Below, one piece after another: positions 51,601-64,000 of a DNA stretch of 64,000 bases; the first letter of the stretch is position 1, and each line of letters starts with the position of its first letter. The notes under the pieces are model-generated. The model was not told the origin of the DNA. It made no database searches and saw only the letters and a list, made by a program, of their open reading frames with translations. Source of the DNA: Anastatus disparis (Eukaryota; Arthropoda; Insecta; Hymenoptera; Eupelmidae); contig JAFFSR010000242.1 in the NCBI GenBank assembly GCA_017163975.1, positions 1,637,001-1,701,000 of the forward strand, given 5' to 3'. A program made the translations under genes and the position numbers.

Positions 51601-53263
51601 AAATTAATATGTATTTTCTTGTAAATAGAAACCTTTGATTAATTTATGAGTGATTTATTTATGAATATAATATTTATCAATAACTTAAAGATAATTAGAT
51701 TAGTTAATCCCATGAACTAATATTACACATATATAAGAAGTAAATAAGAAAACAATATATCACTCGAAAATAAGAAGCTCCACGTGTAATTTAATGATTA
51801 TTTTGTTCGGCGATAAGAATTGTTTTTTTTAAAGTAGGTCGGCCATCGGTCATCAAAAATAAGGAAAGATTGAACGTTTAAAAAAAAAGCCTTGCGTAAT
51901 ATTATTGTAAAACACTTGACAATCAATAAAAAAATAATGAAAAATTCATTCAACTAAATGCTAAAATTTTAATTTGAATCGAATGAAAAAAAGATAAAAA
52001 AAGTTTAAATATTATTATCAAAGCACTTTGACAAGTCTGTCTTCGATTCTTTTTTTTTCAAATTTAGGTCAATCATGCTTTTTCTGTGATTTTTAGCCTT
52101 GACTTTGAGAGATTCTTTCTATGTGTTATTTTCGATACGCGACAATCGTATCTGACGATTATTGTGCAATTTCAAGGACGCTTAACAAGACTTTAAAGAA
52201 AGTGCGTCAGAAATCAAAGAAGATCAGGGTTAAAATGCGTCTGTTGCAGGCTACACATTATTGTTAACATTCCAAAGGAAAAAAAGAGAAATCGCGTCTT
52301 TTTAATTGTTATTGCCGAGAATAGAATATTTTCAATCCAGCTTTTGTTATTGATTTTTTTTAAATTTTCATAACAATTTTGATTAGTTTTTGATGAAATA
52401 ATTCGTCGATAACATTCACGTTGATTTGTTGTGATAGATAATTATTTTATATTGTAAATATAATTGAACGACATCTAGTATTACCTAACACAATGTTTTG
52501 AATCACATGTCAAATTTCAATATCGAACAACTATGCGTATAGATAAATCAATTATATCACAATTGACGTGATTATGATGGATTATTGTTATATCTATGAA
52601 GTATTCTAAAATTGCGTTTTATCCAATTCTTACCCTAATAAGAACTTTGTTTTCCTTTAATAATTTTATATTTTTAAAAGATATATTTTAAACACAACTA
52701 TCAAATGACCAAAAAAGTCATTAATTAAAAACGTTAATATTTACAAAAGTCATTACAATCAAACATATCATTAAAAACATACACACAGTATACTAAAGTA
52801 ATTAAGGCTTCCTTTTCATAAAGTTTACTTTTCATCAAACTAACGCTTCGTTAAACTCGGTGAAAAAAAAATAACATTTTAATATCATAAATAACTCATC
52901 TGATTCCTTATACACTCAACTGCTTTGCTCCTTTATATAGAAAGAAGCGTCGATAGTTTTACACCTGAGTATATGTACACACGAGTTAGCGCGTGCCGTT
53001 TTATAATAGAAAAGGCACACACTCGTACATTAAATTATTTTTTTTTTCCTTTTCATTTTTTTTCCATTAAAAGTAACCCATTAACTGACCAAGTCACGAA
53101 AGGTGTATAAGAATGAATGCTATCCTTGAATTGTATATACCACGTGTATAAATGCGACCAACAACCGCTACGATATATACATACTCTTTTTCTTGTAAAA
53201 GGAAAGAAAGAAAATAAAAATAAATAAAGAAAAGAAATGCGATTGTAATTTTTTTGGAATTAC

Positions 53264-53288
53264 CCTGGCTCGCACGCGCGCGGCCAGG
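53264..53288. repeat. GC-rich hairpin
   Basis: CCTGGC (53264-53269) faces GCCAGG (53283-53288) around a CG-alternating loop (TCGCACGCGCGCG). It is one of the most GC-rich short segments of the window and lies about 950 bp before exon 2. Confidence 0.45.
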
Positions 53289-54002
53289 CAAGCCTCGATT
53301 GTCTGCGAATACGTGAAGGGAAATTTTTATAAGGATTCGAATGTGATATAAAAGTTATAACGTGATTCTTCTGTGTGTATGAATTTGCGTTTGTGTGCGC
53401 ACATTTTAGAAATAAAAAAAACGGATGTAAAAGAATAGCTGTTTAATTGCCTTATAAAACATCGCACACTGGGGTATATATGCACAACACGTGAATTAAT
53501 AATGATATATTAAATATATTCAATTATTTATGAGATATACATAAATTATAAAGAAAGGGAAGATAAAACTAAGTAATTACCGAGGAATAGTACTGTATAA
53601 AGAAAATCATAATAAGTCGACTGTATAATTACATGGTGTTGTCGTTTATAATTCCTTCTCTTATTCAAACTCTCTTATTAAAACTGGTTTCTTTGCGCAT
53701 CGATATGTAATTTTTAATGTTATTTATAGAAAAACATTTTAAGGAAGACACGCCGACAACATATTCGATATTATTAAATTTTTATTTGTTATACTTTTTG
53801 ATATATTCGATCGGGTATATAATTATACACTCGCAGATTGATTTTACAAGTTCTCTAACTCTTATATGCATCAATATGTATGACGCTGAAATTATAAGTT
53901 GCTTTTCCCTTTTAATTTTATATACATTGAACTTTACAATTGTACAATGAACGTTTGAAGGGAGAAAATAGCTTCTTGCGTGATTTTTAATTACTTTATA
54001 TT

Positions 54003-54037
54003 TATAATAATTATTCTTAATAAGAATAATTATTATA
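54003..54037. repeat. Perfect AT hairpin near exon 2
   Basis: A 16-bp perfect stem, TATAATAATTATTCTT with its complement, encloses the 3-nt loop AAT. It ends about 200 bp before the exon 2 acceptor, so it could fold in the pre-mRNA. AT-rich DNA gives such stems by chance, but a 16/16 match is notable. Confidence 0.55.
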
Positions 54038-54240
54038 TTTAATAAAAACTTAATACTTTATGTAAAGTAAGGAGGGTATTTATTTTTGACAATAAAACAA
54101 CTTGTAATTTATTCGTTGGTAGGTATACTACTAACCAAAATAAAAAGTACATTCATAATCTCTCGCTTACTTCAGTTTTAAAGAGTTGAATAAAAATTTT
54201 TCTAATAAATTTGTTTTTTTTTCACTTTATCAATTTCTAG

Positions 54241-54496
54241 GTATCTTCATATTGATGACACTTGGCCTAATGGGTTTGGTAACCGGCTGCTTGGTACTTG
54301 TACTGCAACCCTACGAATTTATCTTCAAGTTGAAAGCAACGTTCGGAGAAGGTGGCGAGATATACGAAATATGGAGAGCACCACCTGTTGATTTATACCT
54401 TAAAGTCTATCTGTGGAACGTTACCAATCATGAAGCGTACATGGCTAGAGAGGAGACTAAGCTCAAGTTTCAAGAAATTGGACCTTACGTATACAA
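54241..54496 (+). CDS. CD36/scavenger receptor class B family gene, coding exon 2
   Basis: Residues 78-162 plus two bases of codon 163. The acceptor is T-rich with TTTCTAG; the donor is ACAA/GTTAGT. The exon opens with a strong hydrophobic segment (about 79-99, IFILMTLGLMGLVTG then CLVLVL), the first of the two membrane helices of CD36 proteins. The ectodomain follows, with the family signature around PPVDLYLKVYLWNVTN (125-140) and KLKFQEIGPYVYK (151-163). Asn137 lies in an N-V-T glycosylation sequon. CD36/SR-B proteins bind and transfer lipids, lipoproteins, carotenoids or odorant lipids at the cell surface or in endosomes. The subfamily (croquemort-like, SNMP, ninaD-like and so on) cannot be fixed from this part, so no symbol is given. 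Confidence 0.95.
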
Positions 54497-55382
54497 GTTA
54501 GTATTTTTATTCTTTTTATTGTTTCTATTGTAAATGCTTGTTAACCCTTTAACGTCCAGACTATTCTCGCGTTGCGGAACAATTATTTTTTATCTTATTC
54601 TTTTTATATCTAACGGTTACAAAAAAAAAAATTTTATGCTTTATACCTGATAGATTAATTTATTTCACATATTTTAAAATAAGTTTGATTGATTTTATTG
54701 TTCATTATTGTCCATACGCTCTGATTATTGTTCTTTTTTGATAGCATGGAAGTAATTGGATGTATACGTCTTCCTGGGTGTTAAAGGGTTAATAAAATAT
54801 TTCAAATTATGTTCTTTAATTTTTAATAAATTTTTATTACGAGATACTTTGTTTTTAATTAAATATGATTTTAATTTAATACATGTTTAATTGGATTTCA
54901 TACTCAACTATTTTTATGTTTTCATTAAAAATTTAATATAATTAAAATGCGAGTAAAGTTTAATTATTAAAGTTAAGTTACTTGGTTTTTATGGTTTCTC
55001 AGTAAAAAAGCTTACGAATCTTAGAGTACGGGATATTTGCAGCATTCTGTGTTAAAATTCTTTGTAATTTTTTAATGATAATATCAAAATTTTATATAAC
55101 CTTATAAATCAATTAATTCTCTCTTGCGTCCTAAATAATTTTTCTTTTTAATCTAAATTTATATCGCAATTTCTAAAATCTCTCGTCAAGCTAGCTGATC
55201 TACTTTTGAAAACCGCAAGACAATTTTCTTATTTATACAAGTATAAAATTTTCACTGTTATTTATTAATGCGATCATATGTGTACACATATAGCGAGTAC
55301 GTTGAGCTAATTACAATTAATTAAAGTAAACATTTTAGTTTCTATTTAATTTAATTTTTCTCCTTTTATTTCTGTAAATCAG
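54497..55382 (+). other. Intron 2 (886 bp)
   Basis: GTTAGT donor and TCTGTAAATCAG acceptor. It contains a TTAA-flanked MITE (54541-54792) and a 16-bp palindrome ATATGTGTACACATAT (55276-55291). Confidence 0.9.
54541..54792. mobile_element. piggyBac-type MITE in intron 2
   Basis: The element begins TTAACCCTTTAACGTCCAG and ends CTGGGTGTTAAAGGGTTAA. These are terminal inverted repeats of about 19 bp with two mismatches. TTAA at both outer edges matches the TTAA target-site duplication of piggyBac elements, and the termini starting CCCTTTAAC resemble piggyBac-like ends. At 252 bp with no ORF it is non-autonomous. The insertion begins 44 bp after the exon 2 donor, so it lies close to the splice site. 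Confidence 0.82.
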
Positions 55383-55524
55383 GGAAAACTTAGAGCACGG
55401 AAATGTTACGTTCAATGATAATGGAACAGTAACTGCAATCCCTCTTCATCCTCTCACGTTTATTCCCGAGTTGAGTAATGGAACTGAACAGGATATTGTT
55501 GTTATGCCAAATATAGCTTTATTG
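55383..55524 (+). CDS. CD36/scavenger receptor class B family gene, coding exon 3
   Basis: Last base of codon 163 through residue 210; the donor TTG/GTAAGT is in phase 0. Joined to exon 2 it reads YVYK-ENLEHGNVTFNDNGT, the well conserved CD36-family stretch that follows GPYVY. Then come TAIPLHPLTFIPELSNGT and a hydrophobic MPNIALL. N-glycosylation sequons sit at Asn170 (NVT), Asn176 (NGT) and Asn195 (NGT), as expected for the heavily glycosylated ectodomain. Family members are about 470-550 residues, so around 300 residues, including the disulphide region and the second membrane helix, lie to the right of the window. No frameshift or stop is present, so the gene appears intact so far. Confidence 0.95.
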
Positions 55525-58500
55525 GTAAGTTTTATTTTTCTTTGTATATTACTATTCTCAATTGTATGTACGTAAAATTTTTTTTTTTTATTTTTACTTT
55601 TTGCGTTTCATGGCTGTGCAAAAAACAACTGATCGTTGATAATATTTGGTATATCTTACTAGAGGAAAAATCATATTTCCATTAAAAAAATTTTTTTTAA
55701 TAAAAAATAAAAATGCTTTGTAAATTGAAACATTTGAGTAACTGTTGCGAAACAAAAAGTAAAAAGTCAAGCGCAAGAAAAAAACAATATAAATGGATAT
55801 AAGTGATGACCATTTTAGCGCACTTTCCTTATAGGCAACCCATAAATTCTGTATTCTGATATTTGATACACTCGCGGTATAATGTCAACGGCTCAAGCTC
55901 GCATTTATTAAAGCAACTTAAATTCTTGTCCCGTAAAAAAAACTCAACGACCTTATTAAAACGAGTAGAATTTTTTTCTTTATTTAGTTGCTCGGAGTAA
56001 CGTACGAAGAAAAATTTTGCAATGGTCCGTTCAGAATTTGAACTTTGTTGCAAAACTGTTTTTATGTTTTTATTAGAAAGGTTTTCCTAATAAAGAAGTA
56101 AGCGAGCGAAAATTTATTGTTTTTATCGGTGTGAAAAAAAATTATTGGGCTGAATTTAGTTTTTTATAGCTCGATATTTTTTAATACTTTATTTTGAAAA
56201 TTATTAAAATGTACGAGGATAAAAAAATCTGGTATATAAAAAAAAATTTTTAAGAAAAACATCCGAGTCACTTTTACTTGCTTACGCAGAATGATCAAGC
56301 AGTTTTTAAAAATCCGTTTATAGTAAAGACATTTAAATAAATCCGTTATTTTCCATTGAACAATTAGTTTTGATAAATAAATAAAGAAACAATATGTACA
56401 AACATTGTTCATATTATTAGTTTACAAGCTTTATTTAATTTTTATTATAGTAATTTCGTTAATATACGTACAAGTAATAATTATAATAAATAATGGATTT
56501 CTCTGAAAAGCCGACCCATTAAAGTCGTGTAATAAACTGTTTTCACAAGTTAATTCGATCACTTAATTGATGTGACATTGGAATACTTGAAATTATACAC
56601 TCGATTATTATCGGAACCAAAACAACTCCACCCAAAAGAAATTTATTTGTTTCCTCAAACTTTTCATCTTTCGACGCAAGTTCGATTCCTTTCACCTGAA
56701 ACTAAAAAAAAAACAAGTTAAAACATAAAATCCATTGAACTTATAATTGACGTATGAAAAAAGACTATATTACTAAAACAGGGTCGATGAAACAGGTTGA
56801 CGTTTCATATACATTGCGTACAATGGTACTCCGGATTATGGCCTTCGCAAGGTCAGAAATATTTTTCATGAGCCAATGTCCTCGTGTAACCGTGAACAAA
56901 ATTTGAACTCTATTATTCGTATGATTCTATACTTTCTACATGGGGAAACACCTTATTGTAAAAAAAAATTAAAAAATAAAGGCGTTTTACTTTATGTCAG
57001 CCATGAATAACAGACAAACTGATTATTATCTGGTATCGAATTGGTTGTTTTTGTGGTGTAATGAGTAATTGCATGTACAAGTTTTGCTAGATTGACATCT
57101 TGGCTGATCGGAAAATGATATTACACTTCATCGAAATTTCATATATGAAAAAATTTATAATTTATGTGAAGAACATTAATCTTACGGAACTCGGATCTTA
57201 TCTAACTTGTATATGTTTTATAATCAAAATAACCAGGTTCATGTTTGAAAATTTATTACAATGGGTTTAAATGTGTAATTATTTTGTAGTGAAAAAAAAA
57301 TTGAGTGTTAAAATTTTATGTATACATGTGTAAACTAACGTCATTTTTAAAAGAAATTTTGAATGTAATTCATCTGGGATTAAAACATACATGTTGACAT
57401 TCTATAAAAAATTTTTTAGTGAAACATAAAATTAATCATAATACGTGCATACCTCAAAAATAAAAACTCTTAAAACACAGGTCTATTGCATTTGGTATAA
57501 AATTATCATATATTTTGATGAAGAGAAAATCTTAATTCCGTAAGGATTGGTGCTCTCTTTCTTAATAAAAGTGAGTGTGTTTTTTTGAATGACACAACTG
57601 CTAATTGCTATTATGTAGATTAAAGAATTAAATTACGTTTAAAGTTTCTTATAGGAAACCTAATTACCAATTGTAAAGGAAAAAATGAATAATTCTCGTG
57701 CTTTACTTTAAATCATTTATAAAAACATTAATGATTTGCTATAATTAATTATGAGTCAGTAATTAGTAAGCTGATGTTTTATAGTATAATAATGTAATAC
57801 TGAATACATTAAAATTGAATTGAAAAAGTAATAAACCAATTTATTGTTATTAATTTCTTGAAATAAACGATATTTATTGCTTTAAAGCAATAATATGATT
57901 TTTAATATTTTTATTTCTACTTATTATTATTATAATTATAATTCTAACAATTATTAATATCAAAGTTTAATTTTTACACTTTATAAAGACATAAATCTTT
58001 TAAACGAAATCAATACTTTTTAATATTAATTTTATTAAATTGAAATCTCATCTGCTTTGGATTCTTTACATTATTTATTTACAAAAGTGAGAATGCATAA
58101 AACATCAATTCATTTATCTAAATTTATGTATAATAAATATGTCGATTATTTTAACATATTTAATTAATTATTGTTTACAGTTGAAACCTGTCTATGAATC
58201 TTCATAAAAAAGAAATTTTAATATAAAGATAAAGTTACGTTTTTATTTATGTTTATTGTTATCGGTGAATTTATTTTTATTGCTTCGTATAATTTTCATA
58301 TTTACACAAATAAATTTATTAGTTTGCCTTTTTATATTATCGCGACCGTTCATAATTTGTAAAGCTAGTGATTTGATAAATTAAAAAAAAAGAAATCATA
58401 ATGAAGTTAAACAAGCATTACTATTAACTGAAACATGAAAATTAAAAATGAAATCTGTTTTACGAGCACGTTTACTTGATAAAACAATAATTATGACTCA

Positions 58501-61500
58501 AGTTATAACGAAAATTTTTCCAATTATTTTACAAAATTTAAGTATAACGGCCGTACAGACTGATTTATTGCGAGAAATCATTATGCCTTTGTACAATGTT
58601 TAATGGGGGATGATAATCGAATTTATCGTTAACCTACAATTGTCATTCTCAATATCAATATGATTTAATGAACATTTGCATTTTACAATTGTCTTGTTCG
58701 TTGATTTTCTTATTTTTTGTTGTTGCACGACGCGTTAATAGTTATTGAACTTTCATAGCTAGACAAATATATATATTATTCGAATGAAATTTATTCTAAA
58801 AATAAGAATTATTACAGTTTTTTCTATTGTTTTTAATAATTATTTCAATTTTTATAAATAAATTAATCTATCGATAAATTGTTAAAGAATAAAAATTTTA
58901 TGAAATGTGTTTATTGATATTCTACTTTTTTATAATATCTATGAATGTCTGAATTCATTCAACGGTTAAATTAATTTAAATTTTAGTTTTGAATGACAAA
59001 ATAGTAAGTTGCTTACTTCCGTATCAATTAAGTATGCTTAATGTATTCGCTGTTCTTTCAACTTTATCATTAAGTCTTTTTTCTTATTCTTTTTCTTCGT
59101 TTTTTTTTGGTAAATCAGTGCCATCCTCGATTTTTCAACAAAAAAATTTTAAAAATACCTTTCACGAATTGTGGGAAAGATAGCAGATGCCAATAAATTC
59201 TTTATCCAGTCGTCTCACGATGTAAGGAATCGCAACGATTCTTTCTTAACTTTTTTTTTTCTTTATTCTTCTTCTTGTTTTAGTCTGTTTCTCATTTGAA
59301 AAATGCGTGTGCGCCGCTACACGCGTTGTGAAAGCGAAAAATTTTTACTTTAAATCTGGAATTTGCAGTCGATTGTTGAGATCGAGACATGACATTTACT
59401 CGCGAAGTATCCTTTTTTGTCTTCCTTGTCATGGCTGACTGATTACATTTTTTTTCTTCACTTTTTCTTCGTATTTCTTCAAGTCCATCTTAATTTGATT
59501 ATTTACGTGCTGCAATCAATTTACTCTCGGCGGTATTTCATTGATTTAACAGTTTATTTTAATTTTTTAACGTGACTTCATTATCTTAACTGAAATTGTG
59601 ATTGAATTTCAAACTAATATAAATCACCATTTTTTAAAAATAATCTAATTCTATCGGAACATCTAAGATTAGCAAAGAAATCTGAATAATCATGAAAATT
59701 TAATCAGAACGTATAATTTAACTAGTTATAACTACTTTAACTGTAAATGCTTATTATTTTAAGTAAATATTATCTGTTTGGTACGCAACATTTATATTAA
59801 AAGTAATAAAGCACTCAAAGAACTATTAAATGAGATAACAACCTTTCCAATCTTCTTTTATTATTTTCTACATCGATTTTTCAAATTTTAGATTATTATC
59901 GTTAAATTAGATTATTTACTGAATTTTAAAATCACAAGTGTAAAATATTTAAAAAAATAAATAATTCAAATACACATTGTATCATTAATGTTAATATAAA
60001 ACTACACAAATTACAAAAATACGTGCATTACAAAACTTTGCAATTCTTTATCTCAAAATTAATAACAAGTGCCTGACTGAATTGGGCTATAATTAAATAC
60101 ACGAGTTCAGAGTTCGTTGTGCCATCAGATACAAGGGTCGATGATCTACAAAATGATCTTTTTATACGTAAAATTATGCATTATCCATTATCTTTCGAAG
60201 ACTAAAAAGTAGAAAAAAAAAAGATACCGAGTAAAATTATTAGAGTGTGATCATTATAAGCCGTATGTAAATTATACATTTATGCAATTTTCACGGATAT
60301 CGAATCATATCTATGTCAAATGAGCTGCTCATTTTTTCTTTTACTTTATACCAAGAAAAATCTTCTGCTGGGAAAATCCAATATTCGAGATTTATATGTG
60401 CCCAGAGCGATTTTTATTTCGCAACATTAATATAAACGCATGATTCGCAACGCTTTTTTTGCGCTTGTTAAGAATAAAGTATATTTTATGACGTTTTGCA
60501 GGTCTTTTTTATGGAAAGCACGATACACCATCATTTCTTTTTTTACTAACAGTAGTATTTTGCTTGTGAAGCTCGATATTTTCTTGCTACTTTTCTTTAA
60601 TAGAAAAAAAGAAATTTCTAATGTGTTGAAATAACCTAGATTAACAACTAAGATTCATTGTTTTATGCAAATTATTAATGTTGCAAAATTGGATTTTTTT
60701 TTATCTATTGTAATACTTGGTAGATTTAAACGATCAACGTTATTAGAATGTTTATTTAATGTAATTTATAAATTGTTTGAAAATCAACAATGTTATAAAA
60801 ATCTTTTAACGAATCGTTTTATAAATGTTCGTTGTAATAAACAGTACGAAAAAAAATCTTAAACTATTCTAATTACAGATTTTACGATTTTAAATGAAAA
60901 TTTGTTAAAAACAATTTTTTACAACATCGTATCAGATAATTAACGTTTACGATATGGAAAAATAGTTGATCGCTAATAACATTCTCGTAAAAAAAAAATT
61001 TTATTTGTAAATAAGACAAGGAATACGCGATACACCATTATACATTTTTATCGTCGCGTAAAGCGTAAACGAAAAATTTAATTATAATATAATTCACATA
61101 AAGAATCCATGCGAATAAACCACAATCAAATTTAAATAGATAAACGATCTCATATAAAACAAATGTCCAATCATTCGTTCATTTACCTTTACGCTTTTTT
61201 ATAACGTGTTCCTTGAACAAATTTTATATGAAAATTTCTATATATTCTTATAGAATAATAATTTGTGTAAGGTCAAATATTTCGGGTGTATATATATATT
61301 CTTGATTATTGTCATCCATCCATTTGCCAAATATCATGAAAGAAACAAAAAAAATCTTAAAGGACTTTTGAGTGCAAAAGAATAAATTTAAAAAAATTAA
61401 AACGTGTAAAAAAAAGTTTCGAAAAAGTTTAGATTTGCATTCATGAGACTCACGATGATGCGAGAGGCATAGTGTCATGATGTTTGATTCAATTAACGAG

Positions 61501-63166
61501 GCGTTGACAGGGATAAATAAATTTAGGCAGAATCGATAATTTTTTTCTCTTTTTTTTTGGAGGCATTCGACACAGATGGAGTTAAGTAAGTTTGATGTCG
61601 TGAACAGAATAGTAGAGATTGACACATATTTTAAAACTTTTTTTTTACAGATTATTTAAAACTGGTTATAATAAATAATTCAGTAGTAATTTTACTTAAG
61701 AAATCACAAAATCTTATTAAAGATCTATTAAAATTTTAAATCTGAAAAGCTAAATTTTATAATTCTTTGCTCTACATAATTATTCTTTGTGATGAGCAAA
61801 AGTTATTAGAATAATCAAACGTGTACATGTCAAATAAAGAACGAGGAATCAACGAGCTATCAGCAAAAGAGTCAATATTTTTAAAACAAAGATCAATTAT
61901 CGTAACTATAGGAACAAAATTAAAATAGATTTATATAGTGATAAATAGTAAATAAAGTATTTTAAGAGATAATAAAACTAACTGTACCAAATTTAGTTTA
62001 ATAAAAACATTAAATTATAATCGCTAATCTTTGGTATCATATTAAATTATTAATTAAAACATGCATTAATGCATTTACGATCTGTAATGAATATTTTATA
62101 AAAATATTTCTTATCTAACTGTAATATTGTATATAAATTTATTATATATAAAACTTATAACTGTAATATTGCTGTATATAAAAAAATTGTAATATTGATT
62201 TAGTTTTTATTTTGCTTAATCATATTTACTCATTATTTTTTTGATTTTTTCACATTACTCTAACTTTAAAAGAGTGATTTTTAAAAGCTTTCGTTATTCC
62301 AAATCGTACCTTTTTATAATATTTCGTATGACGTCATATACGCTGCTTTAACTTTGTTCGTTAAAAGGGTACGCCAATAAAAAAGATGCACGTAAAAAAA
62401 AGAAAGAAGTAAAATATAAAAAAGATCATACTAAATGCATAAAAAGCGAATGAAGGAAAAGTAAAAAATAAAAATGCACCAGAATAAAAATAAAAAGAAC
62501 GATCATGATGATTCCTTGAATTTGTAAATCTCGAGAATACTGGATAACACTGGTCTTGTGAAAAGAATTTTGGGGATATTCCATAGGACTACTTTTTTTT
62601 AAAGCTATAACTTCTTTGTAATCTATGTAAGTTATTTGTTTATATTATATTTAGAAAAATTAAAATATTTATCAAGATGTTAATGCATTAACGGATTTAA
62701 ATATTTTTTAACAGAAATTTTAAAAAAATAATAAAAATTAAAAATTAAATTTATATTTATAGAATTTAAAAATCACTATTTCAATTAATAATTTTAACGT
62801 TATAGAATTTTAATCTAAAAAACAATGATACTGTATACAACTTATTATAATTGATAGGATAATAAAAACTGTAACTTTAAATTGCATGAAATACTCATTT
62901 CAGTAAATTAAAATATAAAAAAAATTTAACTGCATGAAAAATACCGGAAACTTAGAATTTTATTAATGGTTATGTCAATGATGCGCAAAAAAGAGAGGTA
63001 AAAAAGCTGAATAACTTATTAACATCGTAAACTTATAGTATGGATTTATGATATTTCTGCGCATATAAGACTACATAATTGCCATGTTTACAATGCAAAT
63101 AGACAGGTCGTCAAATGGTAAATCTATATTAAACAATTATTACATCGTTTTCATAATAATCTGTAG
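55525..63166 (+). other. Intron 3, start (continues past window)
   Basis: After the GTAAGT donor no further CD36 exon can be found on the plus strand up to the window end, so intron 3 is at least 8.4 kb. The content is A/T-rich, with GC-raised patches at 59180-59420 and 61440-61620 that carry no recognisable frame. A short duplicated motif, AACTGTAATATTG, occurs twice near 62117-62172. Confidence 0.6.
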
Positions 63167-63378
63167 GAGCTCGTCAGTGGCTCACTCGATAGAGCGATGG
63201 ATTCTTAATATCGAGAATCCGAGTTCGAATCCCGCTTGCGGCCGATTTATACCAGCATCACTGTATATACGAATAAATGTGCTTTGTTTAGAAACAAACT
63301 GAAAACCTTCGTCGTTAATTAGCATCGTAATCATAGCATAAATACAGCGACGTTAAATAAAATAAAATATAAAAAAAG
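63167..63378 (+). mobile_element. tRNA-derived SINE, copy 7 (intronic)
   Basis: GAGCTCGTCAGTGGCTCACTCGATAGAGC head, GAGTTCGAATCCCGCTTGCGG B box, GCATCACTGT..GTGCTTTGTTTAGAAACAAACTGA middle, CCTTCGTCGTTAATTAGCATCG, and CAGCGACGTTAAATAAAATA with an A-rich tail. It is sense to the receptor gene, in intron 3. One stem arm reads CGTCGT, which still pairs with GCGACG through a G-T (G-U in RNA) wobble. The frame reading through it (SIERW..NPSSNPACG) is an artefact. Confidence 0.9.
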
Positions 63379-64000
63379 AATTTTGCATTTCGATTGGTGA
63401 AATAGTAACTTATTATGTAACTAACCATTGTCTCCAAAATTGAAAAAAATTTTCAAATATTTTCATATAAACCTTATTTTTTATAACTTTTATAAATAAA
63501 TGTTAAAAACCGAAAATTGAACAAACGCCCGAATAAATTTCAGTGATTCGTACGCCCACCACACTTTCGGGCGATCCAAAATCTGTATAAGTCATATATT
63601 TTTAGGTTATTTTTCCTCGCCGGGAGAATCTCTTTGTCAATAGCTTCTTTTTTTTTAACCATGAGCTTATATATTCTGTTTATATTTAGGTTTTTTTGTT
63701 TATATAATTAATTCTGACTTTAAAAAATTATTTTTAAAATAAGTATTTTGATCTGTCTCTATTTCTTATTGTTTAAAACATTAAGTTTGTTTACTTAGGT
63801 TATAATTGTTGTGACATCGTTCAATAATTTCTCGAAGATTATTTTTTTTCCAGGGAAGCAAAGTAAAAAATTGACCAGTTGAAAAAAATGTAATTAAAAC
63901 AGTAAAATAATAATTAAATGTAATATAAATTTCAAATGTACTGCTCATCTATTTTGTAATTGGCAATGCTTAAAAGAGAATAGACGATAAGTGAAAATGT
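63379..64000 (+). other. Intron 3, window end
   Basis: No exon or repeat is supported. A small GC-richer patch at 63540-63640 (GTACGCCCACCACACTTTCGGGCG) shows no open frame that fits the receptor. Confidence 0.5.

Larger units (their letters stand above)
41073..54240 (+). other. Intron 1, remaining part
   Basis: This part is mostly A/T-rich with no supportable exon. Distinct items are a compound hairpin (41652-41704), a pyrimidine/GA-rich block at 43440-43490 (CCCTCTCCTCTCCCTAACGCG followed by GAGACAAGAGAGAGA), a TA microsatellite (45092-45113), an 11-bp tandem repeat (45646-45677), a GC-rich small hairpin (53264-53288) and a perfect 16-bp stem (54003-54037). The intron ends in a T-rich tract and TTTCTAG. 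Confidence 0.6.

Noticed and set aside
54186..54240. N-terminal extension MNKNFSNKF before exon 2
   Set aside because: It is the translated polypyrimidine tract ahead of the acceptor TTTCTAG; the true exon starts at 54241 and joins exon 1 in frame.
61248..61625. 125-codon minus-strand frame, the longest in the window
   Set aside because: Leu/Phe/Ile-rich with homopolymer-derived runs (FFLHVLIFLNLFF), antisense to the intron, with no recognisable domain; likely chance.

Overview
This is eukaryotic nuclear DNA, very A+T-rich by eye (about three quarters or more), with exons tens of kilobases apart. The one gene that can be recognised is a CD36/scavenger-receptor class B gene of insect type. 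The lack of long ORFs, the tRNA-derived SINEs and the short palindromic transposon relics fit an insect with an extremely AT-rich genome. Some hymenopteran parasitoids have such genomes, but the species cannot be fixed from this window. Nothing prokaryotic (operons, ribosome binding sites, CRISPR) is present.

Layout. Positions 1-31000 are mostly intergenic desert. This part holds an inverted-repeat element (1177-1395), one probable isolated coding exon of uncertain strand (about 1878-2021), a GC-richer palindromic repeat (6012-6130), a GC-raised island (9240-9591), a 141-bp inverted repeat (14590-14730) and five SINE copies. A compositionally distinct stretch at 31030-31520 is a plausible promoter/5' UTR zone. 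It is followed by coding exon 1 of the CD36-family gene (31881-32112), a 22.1-kb intron 1 (32113-54240), exon 2 (54241-54496), an 886-bp intron 2, exon 3 (55383-55524) and then intron 3, which runs off the right edge. The three exons join in frame into the first 210 residues of the receptor: an unusually long N-terminal tail, the first membrane helix and the start of the ectodomain. The rest of the gene lies beyond the window.

Repeats. Seven dispersed copies of one tRNA-derived SINE (5 plus, 2 minus) share a Pol III A/B-box head and a 3' domain that can fold into a short stem. In the copy at 40297-40494 this stem carries two paired, compensatory substitutions. Intron 1 holds a 432-bp foldback element with about 93% similar arms and a small compound hairpin. 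Intron 2 holds a 252-bp piggyBac-type MITE with TTAA at both ends.

The strongest items for follow-up are the SINE stem covariation, the intronic foldback that would give long double-stranded RNA in the receptor pre-mRNA, the orphan exon near 1.9 kb, and the long N-terminal extension of the receptor. No clearly new multi-gene system is visible.
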